This document shows positions 13,869-21,950 of a DNA stretch of 31,370 nucleotides, one piece after another. The stretch covers positions 1-31,370 of the forward strand of contig JBGVIT010000075.1 of the NCBI GenBank assembly GCA_045128915.1, in the 5' to 3' direction. The translations under genes were made by a program, and so were the position numbers. The DNA comes from RGIG9115 sp045128915. GTDB taxonomy: Bacteria; Bacillota; Clostridia; UBA1381. Positions within the stretch are counted from its first letter, which is position 1. The number at the start of each line of letters is the position of its first letter. A model generated the notes under the pieces. The model was given only the letters and a program-made list of their open reading frames with translations. It did no database searches and had not been told where the DNA came from.

Positions 13869-14294
13869 ATGACGACAGAAGTAGGCTCACTTGTTTCAGG
13901 TAAGGTTGTAAAAGTACTCCCCTTCGGAGCTTTTATACAGTTTGGCGACGGTCTTACCGGTTTAGTACATATTTCCGAAATTGCACGTGATTACGTAGAA
14001 AACATAAACGATCACATCAAAGTCGGAGATAATGTTAATGCAGTTGTTGTTAAGATAGACGATAATAACAAAATCAGTCTTTCAATAAAAAAAGCACTTG
14101 CATCAAAACCAAGAGAAAAGAAAGAAAAACAACCAATACGCCCGGCTGATATTGATTGGAGCAGAAAAACAGACTCCGAAATGTCCTTTGAAGACAGACT
14201 TTCAAAATTCAAGCTTGATAGCGACGAGAACATGGCTGCAATAAGACGAAGCGCAGACTCTAAGCGTTCAGGCGGATATAAAAGAGGCAGATAA
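13869..14294 (+). CDS. yabR: S1-domain RNA-binding protein (YabR-like)
   Basis: A 141-residue protein with one S1 RNA-binding domain at residues 3-75: VGSLVSGKVVKVLPFGAFIQ followed by the typical GLVHISEIA and VGDNVNAVVVKID strands. The rest is a basic, low-complexity tail ending in KRSGGYKRGR. It resembles Bacillus YabR and general stress protein 13, which associate with ribosomes. The ATG is 12 bases from GGAGGA, a slightly long spacing; no nearer in-frame start exists. Last gene of the yabP-yabQ-divIC-S1 block, followed by a hairpin. Confidence 0.9.
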   Translation: MTTEVGSLVSGKVVKVLPFGAFIQFGDGLTGLVHISEIARDYVENINDHIKVGDNVNAVVVKIDDNNKISLSIKKALASKPREKKEKQPIRPADIDWSRKTDSEMSFEDRLSKFKLDSDENMAAIRRSADSKRSGGYKRGR

Positions 14295-14299
14295 ATTTC

Positions 14300-14328
14300 C
14301 GGACGACCGTTCTGGTCGTCCGTTTATG
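14300..14328 (+). terminator. Terminator-like hairpin after the S1 gene
   Basis: CGGACGACC (14300-14308), loop GTTCT, GGTCGTCCG (14314-14322), then TTTATGT. The 9-bp GC-rich stem is strong; the U-tract is short. Confidence 0.75.
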
Positions 14329-14354
14329 TATTTAATTCAGGAGATGAGTTTAAA

Positions 14355-15797
14355 ATGACACAAGACAATCTTACAATGCTTACTGATTTTTACGAATTCA
14401 CTATGGCAAACGGTTTTTTTACCGAAGGTGTAGGAAATAAAATTGCTTATTTTGATATGTTTTTCAGAAAGAACCCTGATGATGGCGGATTCGCAATCAT
14501 GGCAGGTCTTGAGCAAGTAATTGATTATCTTAAAAACCTTTCGTTTGCCGATGAGGATATTGAATATCTAAGAAGTAAAAAGCTGTTTGATGAAAATTTT
14601 CTTGAATATCTCAAAAACTTTAAATTTGAATGTGATGTTTACGCTATACCCGAAGGAACTCCTATATTCCCCGGCGAACCGATTATCACCGTCAAAGGTC
14701 CCGTTGTTCAGGCACAGTTTATTGAAACAATGATTCTGCTTACTATAAACCACCAAAGCCTTATTGCAACAAAGGCAAACAGAATTGTCAGAGCTGCACA
14801 GGGACGAGCTATAATGGAATTTGGTTCAAGACGTGCACAAGGTGCATCTGCTGCCATACTCGGTGCAAGAGCGGCATACATAGGCGGATGTGTAGGAACC
14901 GCTTGTGCTATTACAGACAGAGATTATAAAGTTCCTGCATTAGGTACTATGGCACACAGCTGGGTACAGTTATTCGATTCAGAATACGAAGCATTTAAAG
15001 CTTACGCTAAAACATATCCTGACAGCTGTACTCTGCTGATTGACACATATAACGTTTTGAAATCAGGACTTCCCAATGCCATTAAGGTTTTTGATGAAGT
15101 TCTAAAGCCTATGGGCAAACGCCCCAAGGGTGTAAGAATAGACAGCGGCGATATAACATATCTTTCAAAAAAATGCAGAAAGATATTGGATGACGCAGGC
15201 TACACAGATTGTTCAATCGTAGCTTCAAACTCATTGGATGAATGGATTATCCGCGACACTCTCATTCAAGGTGCTAAAATTGATTCATTTGGCGTCGGTG
15301 AGAGGCTTATAACATCAAAGTCATCACCTGTTTTTGGCGGGGTTTATAAGCTTGTTGCAGTTGAAAACGATGAAGGAGAAATAATTCCTAAAATCAAAAT
15401 CAGCGAAAATGTGGCTAAAATCACGACTCCCGGATTCAAGCAGGTTTACAGACTTTATTCAAGAGAAAATTCTCAGGCTATCGCAGATATTGTGACTTTA
15501 CATGATGAAGTTATAGATGATACAAAACCTCTTGAAATTTTCGATCCGGAACATACATGGAAGAGAAAAACAATTAAGGATTTTTATGCAAGACCTCTTC
15601 TCAAACAGATATTCAAAAAAGGTGAGCTTGTTTATGAAAATCCTTCACTTTCCGTTCTAAGAGAATACTGCAAGATGGAAATCGACGGATTATGGGAAGA
15701 AGTTAAACGTTTTGAAAACCCACACTCATACTATATAGACATGTCAAGAAAGCTATGGGATATTAAGTACAAGCTGCTTGATAACTACCAGAATTAA
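14355..15797 (+). CDS. pncB: Nicotinate phosphoribosyltransferase
   Basis: A 480-residue NAD-salvage enzyme converting nicotinate, PRPP and ATP to nicotinate mononucleotide. It opens with LTDFYEFTMANGFF, the family's nicotinate-binding start, contains the central EFGSRRAQGASAAILGARAA motif with the key basic residues, MAHSWVQLF (the phosphohistidine-region His) and RIDSGDITYLSKKCR plus the phosphate-binding loop VASNSLDEWIIRD. Length and motifs fit the Gram-positive group. GGAGATGA precedes the ATG. Its stop overlaps the ribosome binding site of the next gene, suggesting coupled translation of pncB and tsaC. Confidence 0.95.
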   Translation: MTQDNLTMLTDFYEFTMANGFFTEGVGNKIAYFDMFFRKNPDDGGFAIMAGLEQVIDYLKNLSFADEDIEYLRSKKLFDENFLEYLKNFKFECDVYAIPEGTPIFPGEPIITVKGPVVQAQFIETMILLTINHQSLIATKANRIVRAAQGRAIMEFGSRRAQGASAAILGARAAYIGGCVGTACAITDRDYKVPALGTMAHSWVQLFDSEYEAFKAYAKTYPDSCTLLIDTYNVLKSGLPNAIKVFDEVLKPMGKRPKGVRIDSGDITYLSKKCRKILDDAGYTDCSIVASNSLDEWIIRDTLIQGAKIDSFGVGERLITSKSSPVFGGVYKLVAVENDEGEIIPKIKISENVAKITTPGFKQVYRLYSRENSQAIADIVTLHDEVIDDTKPLEIFDPEHTWKRKTIKDFYARPLLKQIFKKGELVYENPSLSVLREYCKMEIDGLWEEVKRFENPHSYYIDMSRKLWDIKYKLLDNYQN

Positions 15798-15808
15798 GGT
15801 GAATTAAA

Positions 15809-16825
15809 ATTAATACCAAACTATTAAACACAGACGACAGTTCATTGAAAGAAGCCGGAGAAATAATAAAAAACGGCGGACTTGTTGCATTTCCGACCGA
15901 AACTGTTTACGGAATTGGAGCAGATGTATTTAACGAAGAGGCCGTTCTTAATATTTTCAAATCAAAAGGACGCCCTGCTGACAATCCGTTAATAGTTCAT
16001 ATATGTGATTTTAACATGATTGATGAATTAGTAACACATATTCCACATTATGCCCAAATATTAATGGATGCTTTTATGCCCGGCCCCATAACGCTTATAA
16101 TGAATAAATCTTCAAAAGTAAGTAAAGCTGTTACGGGCGGACTTAACACCGTAGCCATCAGATATCCGTCACATCCTGCTGCACAAAAGCTCATTGAATT
16201 CGCAGGAGTGCCTATACCAGCACCAAGTGCAAACCTCTCCGGAAAACCAAGTCCTACAATAGCACGACATGTAGCTGATGATATGACGGGCAGAATTGAC
16301 GCTATCATTGACGGTGGTGAATGTGAAGCAGGTCTTGAATCAACCGTTGTTGATTGTACAGGGGACTTCCCCGTTATTTTAAGGCCGGGAATAATTACTC
16401 TTGAAGATATACGAGAGTATATACCGGAAACTGAAATTGATGAAAATATTTTAAAAACGGTTACTGCTTCCGAAAAGCCAAAATGTCCGGGTATGAAGTA
16501 TAAACATTACGCCCCTGATGCAAAGGTTATTGTAGTTGAGGGTTGCGAAGAACATGTAATAGATAAAATAGAAGCTCTGCTTAAAGAGAATAAATCATCA
16601 AAGACCGGTGTTTTATCGTGTAGCAGTCACGATTATGATGTTTTCACTATAAAAATAAAAGACGGGAACAAAGGATACGCACACAGTTTGTTTACCAACT
16701 TAAGAAAATTTGATGAAGAAGGCATTGAATTAGTATTCGCCGAATTTACTATTAATGATAAATATGCAATTACTGTAAAGAACAGATTGTATAAATCTGC
16801 GGCAAATAATATAATATACGTTTAA
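15809..16825 (+). CDS. tsaC: Threonylcarbamoyl-AMP synthase, Sua5 type (probable ATT start)
   Basis: Makes threonylcarbamoyl-AMP from threonine, bicarbonate and ATP, the first step of t6A37 tRNA modification, completed by TsaD (17743-18747) with TsaB and TsaE, which are not in this window. The YrdC domain (residues about 12-195) shows NGGLVAFPTETVYGIGAD, KSKGRPADNPLIVHI and PSANLSGKPSPT; a linker and a Sua5 C-terminal domain follow, so this is the long form of about 338 residues. No ATG, GTG or TTG lies between an in-frame TGA at 15800 and TTG 15845, yet family members begin about 12 residues earlier. ATT 15809, 6 bases after AAGGTGA, gives the expected MNTKLLNTDDSSLKEA-type start. TTG 15845 lacks a good site. 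Confidence 0.9.
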   Translation: MNTKLLNTDDSSLKEAGEIIKNGGLVAFPTETVYGIGADVFNEEAVLNIFKSKGRPADNPLIVHICDFNMIDELVTHIPHYAQILMDAFMPGPITLIMNKSSKVSKAVTGGLNTVAIRYPSHPAAQKLIEFAGVPIPAPSANLSGKPSPTIARHVADDMTGRIDAIIDGGECEAGLESTVVDCTGDFPVILRPGIITLEDIREYIPETEIDENILKTVTASEKPKCPGMKYKHYAPDAKVIVVEGCEEHVIDKIEALLKENKSSKTGVLSCSSHDYDVFTIKIKDGNKGYAHSLFTNLRKFDEEGIELVFAEFTINDKYAITVKNRLYKSAANNIIYV

Positions 16826-16838
16826 AGGATATGATTAA

Positions 16839-17297
16839 ATGAAGCTTTTATTTGTATGCACAGGAAATACGTGCCGCAGTCCAATGGCTGCAGCATTAAT
16901 GAATAAAATCGCCGTTGATAACGACATGGATATTGTAGCTGAATCTGCAGGAATTTTTGCAAAAGCTGATGAAAAAGCAAGTTCAAACGCCATTAAAACC
17001 ATGAATGACTATGGAATTGATATTTCATCACACAAAGCAACTCCATTGACAGAAAAACTTATAAATGATGCTGACATAGTCCTTACTATGACTGAAGGTC
17101 ACAAATCCATGATACTCGGATTCGCACCGGATAAAATACACACAATCTGCGAATATGCAGGTTATGACGGTGATATTAATGATCCGTTTGGCGGAAATTT
17201 AAATCAATACAAAAATGTAGCAGATGATATTTACGATTGTCTGACTGAAATCGCAGAAAAACTGTATGATATAATGGAAAATAACAATGGAAATTAA
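16839..17297 (+). CDS. ywlE: Protein arginine phosphatase, YwlE type
   Basis: A 152-residue member of the low-molecular-weight protein tyrosine phosphatase fold. The phosphate loop CTGNTCRSP (Cys7 to Arg13) carries threonine at the position that in Bacillus YwlE confers phosphoarginine specificity; tyrosine phosphatases usually have isoleucine there. The general acid is in the DPFGG stretch near residue 114. It would reverse McsB protein-arginine phosphorylation, which marks proteins for ClpCP. It lies 13 bases after tsaC, as in the Bacillus ywlC-ywlE neighbourhood, and its end overlaps rimI by 11 bases. A generic phosphotyrosine phosphatase is the alternative. Confidence 0.85.
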   Translation: MKLLFVCTGNTCRSPMAAALMNKIAVDNDMDIVAESAGIFAKADEKASSNAIKTMNDYGIDISSHKATPLTEKLINDADIVLTMTEGHKSMILGFAPDKIHTICEYAGYDGDINDPFGGNLNQYKNVADDIYDCLTEIAEKLYDIMENNNGN

Positions 17298-17727
17298 AAT
17301 AGCTAACATGACTGAAGCTTCTATTGATGACATAGTTGAAGTAGAAAATAAGTCATTTACCACTCCCTGGAGCAGAAAATCATTTATTGATGAACTAAAC
17401 AATCCTTTAGCAAAATATTTTACAGCTATATCGGGAGAAAAAACAGTCGCATACCTTGGAATGTGGCAGATCAGCGGTCAATGCGATATTACCAATATTG
17501 CAGTTTTGCCGGAATACAGAAAAAAAGGCATTGCAAAACGGCTTATAGAGCATCTTAAACAGTTTTGTATTGAAAACAGTCTGTCGCCTATCACTCTTGA
17601 AGTCAGAGAGTCAAACGAACCTGCAAAGTCTTTATATGCTTCTATGGGATTTGAGCCAATAGGACATAGAAAAAAATACTATGCAGATACCGGTGAGGAT
17701 GCAATTATTATGTCAATTATACTATAA
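17287..17727 (+). CDS. rimI: Ribosomal protein S18-alanine N-acetyltransferase
   Basis: A 146-residue GNAT acetyltransferase. The RimI pattern is visible: N-terminal MTEASIDDIVEVENKSF and TPWSRKSFIDEL, the acetyl-CoA loop in VLPEYRKKGIAKRLIEHL (about residues 74-91), then TLEVRESNEPAKSLYASMGF and the closing YYADTGEDAIIMSI. RimI acetylates the N-terminus of ribosomal protein S18 and is commonly next to tsaB/tsaD. The ATG overlaps the end of ywlE by 11 bases; the ribosome binding site is weak (GGAAAA), so expression may depend on coupling. Confidence 0.93.
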   Translation: MEIKIANMTEASIDDIVEVENKSFTTPWSRKSFIDELNNPLAKYFTAISGEKTVAYLGMWQISGQCDITNIAVLPEYRKKGIAKRLIEHLKQFCIENSLSPITLEVRESNEPAKSLYASMGFEPIGHRKKYYADTGEDAIIMSIIL

Positions 17728-17742
17728 CGGAAGGAATTTGTA

Positions 17743-18747
17743 ATGGACAAGCTTATACTTGGAATAGAAAGCTCCTGCGACGAAACAGCCGCAGCTGTTA
17801 CATTAAACGGCAGAACGGTGCTTTCAAATGTTATTAATTCTCAAATAGATATACACAAAAAATACGGCGGTGTAGTACCAGAAATTGCTTCAAGATATCA
17901 TATAGAAGCAATAAACGGAGTCATTGAAGAAGCGCTTAGTTCTGCCAATGTACAACTCGAAGACATTGATGCTGTTGCTGTTACCTACGGCCCCGGTCTT
18001 GTAGGCGCTTTATTAGTTGGAGTTTCTGCAGCAAAAGCTCTTGCATATGCTGCGAAAAAGCCTTTGATTGGCGTTCACCATATAAAAGGACATATTATGG
18101 CAAATCTTATAGAACATAAAGACCTTGAGCCTCCCTTTACTTGCCTTGTTGCATCAGGCGGTCACAGCCATGTTGTAAATGTTAAAGGCTATGACGACTT
18201 TGAAATCCTTGCACAAACAAGAGATGATGCTGCAGGCGAAGCTTTTGACAAGGTAGCACGTGTTCTTGGGCTCGGCTATCCGGGAGGTCCGCTAATAGAT
18301 GCACTTGCAAAAAAAGGAAATGAAAATGCTGTTAAATTCCCACGAGTAAATTTTAGCGACAATCTTGACTTTTCATTCAGCGGGGTTAAAACGGCAGTTA
18401 TTAATCATCTTCATAACGCAGAGCAGAAAAACGAAGAAATCATCAAAGAAGATATTGCTGCAAGCTTCCAAAACGCAGTAACCGATGTGCTTTGCGAGCA
18501 TACCATTGAAGCTGCAAAGCGGTCCAATTCTAAAATCATAACACTTGCCGGAGGCGTTGCATGTAATAGTGCGCTAAGAGACAAAATGAGCAACCTCGCA
18601 TCCAAACACGGAATTAAGGTGTTATATCCATCACCTATTTTATGCACAGATAACGCAGCTATGATATCGTGCTGCGGCTACTATAAATACTTGAAAGAAG
18701 ATTTTGCAGACCTTACTCTGAACGCAACTCCTTCTCTTAAATTATAA
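17743..18747 (+). CDS. tsaD: tRNA N6-adenosine threonylcarbamoyltransferase
   Basis: A 334-residue ASKHA-fold enzyme that transfers the threonylcarbamoyl group to A37 of ANN-decoding tRNAs. Clear signatures are LGIESSCDETAAAV at the N-terminus, PGLVGALLVGVSAAKALA, the metal-binding HHIKGHIMANL (two His), ASGGHSHVV, the GEAFDKVARVLGLGYPGGP block, and the late LAGGVACNSALRDKM. Length is that of bacterial TsaD. GGAAGGA lies about 7 bases before the ATG. It works with the tsaC gene three genes upstream; partners TsaB and TsaE must lie elsewhere. Confidence 0.97.
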   Translation: MDKLILGIESSCDETAAAVTLNGRTVLSNVINSQIDIHKKYGGVVPEIASRYHIEAINGVIEEALSSANVQLEDIDAVAVTYGPGLVGALLVGVSAAKALAYAAKKPLIGVHHIKGHIMANLIEHKDLEPPFTCLVASGGHSHVVNVKGYDDFEILAQTRDDAAGEAFDKVARVLGLGYPGGPLIDALAKKGNENAVKFPRVNFSDNLDFSFSGVKTAVINHLHNAEQKNEEIIKEDIAASFQNAVTDVLCEHTIEAAKRSNSKIITLAGGVACNSALRDKMSNLASKHGIKVLYPSPILCTDNAAMISCCGYYKYLKEDFADLTLNATPSLKL

Positions 18748-18778
18748 TCTATACATTCAGAAAGGGATGTTACCACAC

Positions 18779-19225
18779 ATGCTACTATACAGCATCATTT
18801 CAGCTATAATAATCATAATAGACCAGCTGACAAAAATATTTATATCCTCAACTTTTACACACACCACTCGCTATACAGCCATACCGGGACTATTTGATAT
18901 AGTTTACAGACAAAATACCGGTGCTGCATTCAGCATACTTTCAAAGCATGTTTATTTATTAAGTATCATTTCTGTGCTGTTTTGCATTGGTCTGATAGTA
19001 TATGTCGTTAAAGCAAAACCCAAGCATCCGCTTCAAATGGTATCCCTTGCCATGATTTTTGCAGGAGCTTTCGGCAACGGAATTGACCGCGTGTTCAGGG
19101 GGTATGTAGTAGATTTCATTGAAACAACGTTTATAAATTTCCCCGTATTCAACATAGCAGATGTATCAATTACCATAGGAGCGGCGTTATTGGTAATATA
19201 CGTAATAATGTATGATAAAAATTAA
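18779..19225 (+). CDS. lspA: Lipoprotein signal peptidase (signal peptidase II)
   Basis: A 148-residue membrane aspartic protease that removes signal peptides from prolipoproteins such as the one at 162-674. Four hydrophobic segments are seen. Catalytic Asp regions are GNGIDRVFRGYVVDFI and FNIADVSITIG; the conserved N-terminal DQLTK and QNTGAAFSIL are also present. The ATG at 18767 (four residues longer) overlaps the AAAGGG ribosome binding site, so ATG 18779 is chosen, although its 12-base spacing is a little long. The stop codon forms part of the terminator stem that ends the operon. Confidence 0.94.
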   Translation: MLLYSIISAIIIIIDQLTKIFISSTFTHTTRYTAIPGLFDIVYRQNTGAAFSILSKHVYLLSIISVLFCIGLIVYVVKAKPKHPLQMVSLAMIFAGAFGNGIDRVFRGYVVDFIETTFINFPVFNIADVSITIGAALLVIYVIMYDKN

Positions 19226-19256
19226 AATAGAGGTGCTTTGCACCTCTATTTTATTT
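19224..19256. terminator. Bidirectional terminator between lspA and the Nif3-like gene
   Basis: AAAATAGAGGTGC (19224-19236), loop TTT, GCACCTCTATTTT (19240-19252): a 13-bp perfect stem with A- and T-rich flanks usable on both strands. It contains the last bases of the lspA stop (TAA, 19223-19225) and the stop codon of the convergent gene (TAG, read on minus from 19248 to 19246). Confidence 0.9.
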
Positions 19257-20025
19257 GAAAACAATCTTTTTGTTCAGATACGTATATATTTAATTCACTT
19301 TCAGAAAGCAGCTCCTTTAGCAAATCCACCACTAAAAACTCTGTGGGATAATGGCCTGCATCAATTACTGCAATAGGAAGCTCTAACGCTGATAATGCCT
19401 GATGATATTTTACATCGGCAGTTATTATTACGTCAGCACCTTTGCTTTTTGCAAGCTCTATCATATCGCCGCAGCTTCCGGATGCTACACATATTGTATT
19501 TACTACTGTGTTTTCATCCGCGCATGTAAGCTTTACAAAATTTGTTCCAAGAATTTTTTTAACCCTTTCACAAAGCTCAACAACTGTACATGGGCTTTTA
19601 CACTTCCCTATTCTTCCAATTCCAATATTAGAAAACTTCGGATGAGACTCTAAAACTTCCGTATCTGTCAACTCAAACAGTTGAGCAAGTCTTGTATTGA
19701 TACCGCCGTCTGCAGCATCCATATTAGTATGGCATGAATACACAGCAATATTTTTATTTACAAGCTTTCTTATCATTTTACCAAATGATGTGGAATAGTC
19801 AATATTTTTAATCGTATCAAAGAACAACGGATGATGCGATATTATAAGCTGACAACCTTTTCGGGCCGCTTCATCAACAACTGCAGGCGTTACATCAAGC
19901 GTCAGCATTACACTTTGGACTTGGGCGCTGACATCACCAATCATCAAGCCAACATTATCCCAATCGTATGCATAGCTTACAGGTGCCGTCTTTTCAATAA
20001 TACTAATTATATCCTTTAGTTTCAT
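19246..20025 (-). CDS. Nif3-like dinuclear metal centre protein
   Basis: A 259-residue member of the Nif3/YqfO/GTP cyclohydrolase I type 2 family, the short form without the inserted PII-like middle domain found in about 370-residue homologues. It shows YAYDWDNVGLMIGD near the start, the metal-ligand IISHHPLFF (two His, about residue 63), CHTNMDAADGGINTRLA, VDAGHYPTEF-like AVIDAGHYPTEFLV, and a closing glutamate motif. Its biochemical role is not settled. ATG 20025 is chosen because AGGTGA lies 6 bases upstream; ATG 20034 abuts that site. It follows mutL by 9 bases. Confidence 0.9.
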   Translation of the reverse strand: MKLKDIISIIEKTAPVSYAYDWDNVGLMIGDVSAQVQSVMLTLDVTPAVVDEAARKGCQLIISHHPLFFDTIKNIDYSTSFGKMIRKLVNKNIAVYSCHTNMDAADGGINTRLAQLFELTDTEVLESHPKFSNIGIGRIGKCKSPCTVVELCERVKKILGTNFVKLTCADENTVVNTICVASGSCGDMIELAKSKGADVIITADVKYHQALSALELPIAVIDAGHYPTEFLVVDLLKELLSESELNIYVSEQKDCFQIK

Positions 20026-20034
20026 AACATTCAC

Positions 20035-21930
20035 CTATACAATTCTTTTAAACATTTTCTCAAGCTCTTTTTGAGATATTGTAACCGTTATGGGCCTTCC
20101 GTGAGGACAGGTATTAACTGTATCCAGAGCAAAAACAGATTTTACAAGGCTTTCCATTTCTTTTACTGAAAGTACATGATTGGCTTTTACAGCTGCTTTA
20201 CAAGCAATAGTATAAGTCATACGCTCAAGCTTACCTGATATCAACTCAATTTTAGATGACGAAATTTCACCAAGAAGTTCAAGGAACAAATCCGCAACAT
20301 CTCCCCATTCCACTTCCTGCGGCGCTTCTCTAATAATTATATCATCCTCACCATAAATTTCAGCATCAAAACCAAGCTCTTTAAAAACACTTATATTCTC
20401 TTCAAAAACTCCCATTTCTGCGCCGTTTATCCTAACAAATACAGGCTCAAGAAGAACTTGTGAATAATACTGCTTTTGTTTAAGCTCACTAAGCAGTTGT
20501 TCATACTTTATTCGCTCATGGGCTGCATGCTGGTCTATAAGCAACATATCTTTTCCGCGCTGTACTATAATATATGTATCAAATATCTGTCCTACTATTT
20601 TGAAATCAAAGGATACCTCAGATGTAATTTGTTGCTGGGGTTCAAGCTCTATTTGCTCATTTTCCTTTACTTCTGTAATTTTTTCAGGCTCATTTTTTAT
20701 GGGTAGCAGCATTTGAATTTCAGGACTTGCTACCTTAACTATTTTCGGCTCATCCTTAGGTTTTCTAAAAGCTGCAATAGGATCTTCTTTTACTTCAATT
20801 TTTGGCATCTCCGGCTTTTTTTCGGGAGCAGAAGTTTCTTTTACTGTTATCTTTGGCTGTATAATCTTCTCCTCTTCTTTTTTTATAAGAAACGGATTTT
20901 CTCTGGGATTATGCTTTATAACAACTTCTTCTTTTGAAGCAGGGATTTCATATAATGCATTTTTAACTGCATAATACACACCGTCATATATCTTCTTTTC
21001 ATCAGAAAATTTAACCTCAAGCTTAGTTGGGTGAACATTTATATCAATCTGGTTAGGATTGATTTCAACATTTAAAACAGCAACGGGAAATTTTCCTATC
21101 ATAATCTGGTTCTTAAACGCTTCTTCAAGAGCTCGGATTATCAACGGACTTTTGATGCATCTTCGGTTTACAAAAAAGCTCTGGAAATTACGGTTGGGAC
21201 GAGAGAGGTTGCTCTTGCCTATGGCTCCCGTAACGCGAACTCCGTCCATTTCGTAATTGACATCTATCATATTATTGGCATAATCTCTTCCATAAACTGC
21301 ATATACAGCATTTTTAAGACTTCCATCTCCTGATGAATTAATAACATCCTTTCCATTTTTTATAAAACGGAAAGAAATTTCGGGATATGACAGTACAAAT
21401 CTTGTAATCACGTCAGTAATATAGCCGGCTTCTGTGGAGTCCTTTTTCAAAAACTTCATTCGGGCAGGAGTATTATAGAACAGATTTCTCACTACTATTC
21501 TTGTCCCATCAGACATGCCGCCCTCATCCGATGCAATAATTTCTCCGCCTTCACAGCTGACAATACAGCCGTATTCGCTATCACGGCGTTTTGTGTAGAT
21601 TACAGACTCAGAAACCGCCCCAATGGACGAAAGAGCTTCACCTCTGAATCCGAGAGTATAAATGGCATCAAGGTCGCTTTCTGTCTGAATTTTACTTGTG
21701 GCATGTCTTAAAAAGGCAATCTGTGCATCTTCAGGTGCCATGCCCTTGCCGTTGTCTGTTACAGAAATTAATGTAACTCCGCCGTTTTTAATTTCAACAG
21801 TAATTTTTGTTGCGCCGGCATCAATACTGTTTTCAACCAATTCCTTAACTACCGATGCAGGACGTTCAACCACTTCTCCTGCTGCAATTTTATTAGATAT
21901 TTCTGGTGCTAAAATGTTAATTTCAGCCAT
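20035..21930 (-). CDS. mutL: DNA mismatch repair protein MutL (endonuclease type)
   Basis: A 631-residue MutL. The N-terminal GHKL ATPase domain has IAAGEVVERPASVVKELVENSIDAGA, DNGKGM and the TLGFRGEALSSIGAVS block (residues 15-110). A poorly conserved, Lys/Glu/Pro-rich linker spans about 350-440. The C-terminal dimerisation domain carries the endonuclease motif LLIDQHAAHERIKYE and the CPHGRP zinc motif, so it nicks DNA itself, as in bacteria without MutH. It cooperates with MutS, not encoded here. A weak site (GGGGGAAGA) precedes the ATG. It is 20 bases after pcrA. Confidence 0.96.
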   Translation of the reverse strand: MAEINILAPEISNKIAAGEVVERPASVVKELVENSIDAGATKITVEIKNGGVTLISVTDNGKGMAPEDAQIAFLRHATSKIQTESDLDAIYTLGFRGEALSSIGAVSESVIYTKRRDSEYGCIVSCEGGEIIASDEGGMSDGTRIVVRNLFYNTPARMKFLKKDSTEAGYITDVITRFVLSYPEISFRFIKNGKDVINSSGDGSLKNAVYAVYGRDYANNMIDVNYEMDGVRVTGAIGKSNLSRPNRNFQSFFVNRRCIKSPLIIRALEEAFKNQIMIGKFPVAVLNVEINPNQIDINVHPTKLEVKFSDEKKIYDGVYYAVKNALYEIPASKEEVVIKHNPRENPFLIKKEEEKIIQPKITVKETSAPEKKPEMPKIEVKEDPIAAFRKPKDEPKIVKVASPEIQMLLPIKNEPEKITEVKENEQIELEPQQQITSEVSFDFKIVGQIFDTYIIVQRGKDMLLIDQHAAHERIKYEQLLSELKQKQYYSQVLLEPVFVRINGAEMGVFEENISVFKELGFDAEIYGEDDIIIREAPQEVEWGDVADLFLELLGEISSSKIELISGKLERMTYTIACKAAVKANHVLSVKEMESLVKSVFALDTVNTCPHGRPITVTISQKELEKMFKRIV

Positions 21931-21950
21931 ATTCTTCTTCCCCCAAACAG

